Shown here in pieces: positions 6,440 through 7,362 of a DNA stretch of 7,362 nt (position 1 is its first letter; each line of letters starts with the position of its first letter). The stretch is from Deltaproteobacteria bacterium (lineage in GTDB: Bacteria > Desulfobacterota_C > Deferrisomatia > Deferrisomatales > JACRMM01), in the NCBI GenBank assembly GCA_016218905.1, contig JACRCS010000873.1, positions 1 to 7,362 on the forward strand. The letters run 5' to 3'. The position numbers were made by a program, and so were the translations under genes. The notes under the pieces were generated by a model. It did not search any database and had not been told where the DNA came from. It saw nothing but the letters and a program-made list of their open reading frames with translations.

Positions 6440-7152
6440 CGACGCGGCCGTGGAGGTGCGTCCCGAGGTACGTGGCCTTGTTGAGCTTTCGTCCCGGTCT
6501 CGACGCCGGTGCGGCCGAGCCGAGCCTGAGGAGGTGCGCCGAGCGGGTCCGTGCCCACTCGGGCGAACGCGCCCGCGTGCGGGTAGGACTCAGAATCCCG
6601 GAAGATCCGCTCGCGACCATGCTCGCCTCCCGGGGGGGCGCGGCCCCGGTCGACGCGGCCCTGGAGATCACCCTGCCGGAAGACCGGACGCTCGACGAGC
6701 TCCCCGGGGCGGCCAGCGGCCTCGCGGGTGAGCTCGAAGGGCTCGTCGAACCGGGAGCCTCGGCCCTCCTCGCCGGGCTCGCCCACCTCATCGTCGAGGG
6801 CGGCGGGCCGATCTTCCTCGCCTTGGCCGGCCGCCGGGACCCGAACATTACCGTGGAGGGGATGCGGCGGTGGTGGATCGAGCAGCACTCGGTGCTCGTC
6901 CGCAGGATCATCAAGCCCTTTCCGGACGGGTACGAGCAGCTCCACGTGGATCGCGCGCTCTCGAGGCGCGCCGCCCGGGCGGCGGGCTTCGGTCCCGAGG
7001 AGTTCGACGCCTTCGACAGCATCAACGCCCGTTCGGTCGACGCCCTGCTCGGGCCCGTGATGAAGCCCGAGGTCGCGCGCCAGCTCCACGAGGACGAGCT
7101 CGGCTATGCCGACCACTCGTCCTTCCGGGGCGCGATGTGCCGGGTATTGTGA
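6436..7152 (+). CDS. Two-half EthD-like (dimeric alpha-beta barrel) protein
   Basis: A 238-residue cytoplasmic protein. Its C-terminal half (about 122-238) fits the EthD family of ferredoxin-like alpha-beta barrels: strand GPIFLALAGRRDPNITVEGM (124-143), helix RRWWIEQHSVLVRRI (144-158) with the family His at 151, then strand GYEQLHVDRAL (165-175), FDAFDSINARSVDALL (190-205) and a final strand. The N-terminal half (about 10-115) looks like a degenerate copy of the same fold: strand RYVALLSFRPG, helix SLRRCAERVRAH, strand RVRVGLRI, then PVDAALEITLPE and LDELPGAASGLAGELEG, but without an equivalent His. Such internal duplication would let one chain form the barrel that usually needs a dimer. EthD relatives include small enzymes and helper proteins of oxidative catabolism and polyketide cyclases; the reaction here is unknown. 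It is translationally coupled to the alpha/beta-hydrolase-fold gene, which suggests a shared step or a complex. The next 204 bases hold no gene. Confidence 0.8.
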   Translation: MTTRPWRCVPRYVALLSFRPGLDAGAAEPSLRRCAERVRAHSGERARVRVGLRIPEDPLATMLASRGGAAPVDAALEITLPEDRTLDELPGAASGLAGELEGLVEPGASALLAGLAHLIVEGGGPIFLALAGRRDPNITVEGMRRWWIEQHSVLVRRIIKPFPDGYEQLHVDRALSRRAARAAGFGPEEFDAFDSINARSVDALLGPVMKPEVARQLHEDELGYADHSSFRGAMCRVL

Positions 7153-7173
7153 GCCTTTAGCTCTTACGCATTC

Positions 7174-7222
7174 GGAATTCGGAATTAGGAATTAGGAATT
7201 AGGAATTAGGAATTAGGAATTA
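7174..7222. repeat. Heptamer tandem repeat GGAATTC/GGAATTA x7
   Basis: Seven head-to-tail 7-base units fill 7174-7222. The first reads GGAATTC and the next six are exactly GGAATTA. The array starts 22 bases after the EthD-like stop codon and is strikingly AT-rich for this genome. A 7-base unit in perfect register suggests slippage, so copy number may vary between strains. No protein or RNA function is evident. Confidence 0.95.
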
Positions 7223-7231
7223 GTACCGTAG

Positions 7232-7248
7232 GGTGGGCTCGGCCCACC
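7232..7248. repeat. Small inverted repeat (7-bp stem, 3-base loop)
   Basis: GGTGGGC at 7232-7238 pairs with GCCCACC at 7242-7248 across a TCG loop. Its right arm is also the left arm of the next, larger hairpin, so only one of the two can form at a time. The GGTGGGC...GCCCACC word resembles dispersed REP-like palindromes of intergenic DNA. Confidence 0.75.
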
Positions 7249-7280
7249 ATCTTCGGCCGGGCGCTGGTGGGCCATTTTTT
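7241..7280 (+). terminator. Intrinsic terminator for the five-gene operon
   Basis: GGCCCACCA at 7241-7249 is perfectly complementary to TGGTGGGCC at 7265-7273, a 9-bp GC-rich stem with a 15-base loop. An A and six T (7275-7280) follow, the classical layout of a Rho-independent terminator on the plus strand. It lies about 90 bases after the last gene of the operon. Confidence 0.75.
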
Positions 7281-7281
7281 C

Positions 7282-7305
7282 CTCTGCGCTCTCTGCGCCT
7301 CTGCG
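7282..7305. repeat. CTCTGCG word repeated three times
   Basis: CTCTGCG occurs at 7282-7288, 7291-7297 and 7299-7305, spaced 9 and 8 bases apart. It directly follows the T-run of the terminator. Similar CTCTGCG-rich strings recur in intergenic DNA of many bacterial genomes, so this is probably part of a dispersed repeat and not a gene-specific site. Confidence 0.7.
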
Positions 7306-7356
7306 AGATATTCGTCTTTCGTGCTCTTGCTGCGCATTTCCGGAAGGACCGAAAAG

Positions 7357-7362
7357 ATGTCT
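7357..7362 (+). CDS. Possible start of the next gene (two codons visible)
   Basis: ATG at 7357 follows GGAAGGA (7342-7348) by 8 bases, a plausible ribosome binding site. Only Met-Ser can be read before the window ends, so identity and reality of the gene are open. Confidence 0.35.

Noticed and set aside
7153..7362. CRISPR array or transposon end in the 3' repeats
   Set aside because: The units are 7 bases long without spacers, and no terminal inverted repeats with a transposase or target duplication are visible.

Overview
The window is a GC-rich stretch with one long run of closely spaced plus-strand genes and no RNA gene, transposase or CRISPR array that I can see. The host is a Gram-negative bacterium: the first two genes encode the end of an outer-membrane beta-barrel protein and a secreted DUF1329 protein, a pair known from proteobacterial and related genomes. 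High GC, strong Shine-Dalgarno sites and a 2-hydroxyacyl-CoA dehydratase-type gene would fit an environmental proteobacterium, Desulfobacterota or Rokubacteria-like lineage. That placement is inference and the sequence does not settle it.

Layout. (1) Bases 1-1876: the 3' end of a DUF1302-like beta-barrel gene, then a DUF1329 gene with a signal peptide. They probably form an envelope unit for moving a hydrophobic compound. (2) Bases 1877-1986: a short gap with two strong tandem hairpins, the likely boundary between two expression units. (3) Bases 1987-7152: five co-directional cytoplasmic genes with gaps of 43 bases or fewer, or overlapping. In order they are a DUF2889 protein, an FAD-dependent oxidase of the GlcD/PCMH type, a single 2-hydroxyacyl-CoA dehydratase-family (HgdB/BcrC-like) subunit, an alpha/beta-hydrolase-fold protein and a two-half EthD-like protein. 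The last two overlap by ATGA. (4) Bases 7153-7362: intergenic DNA packed with short repeats. It holds seven heptamer copies, two mutually exclusive hairpins (one followed by six T) and a triplicated CTCTGCG word. A possible next gene starts in the last six bases.

How the genes may work together (inference). The envelope pair would bring a lipophilic substrate, such as a steroid, terpenoid, aromatic or hydrocarbon, across the outer membrane. The five-gene operon would then process it: flavin-dependent oxidation, a radical or low-potential step on a CoA thioester or related compound, and steps involving the hydrolase-fold and EthD proteins. I know of no described pathway with exactly this gene set.

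The most striking observation is in the alpha/beta-hydrolase-fold protein. All three classical triad positions appear to be replaced (Ser to Gly, Asp to Ala, His to Pro), so it may be a non-hydrolytic member of the fold. The second is that the dehydratase-family subunit stands alone, without the usual partner subunit or ATP-dependent activator in view, and sits directly behind a flavin oxidase.
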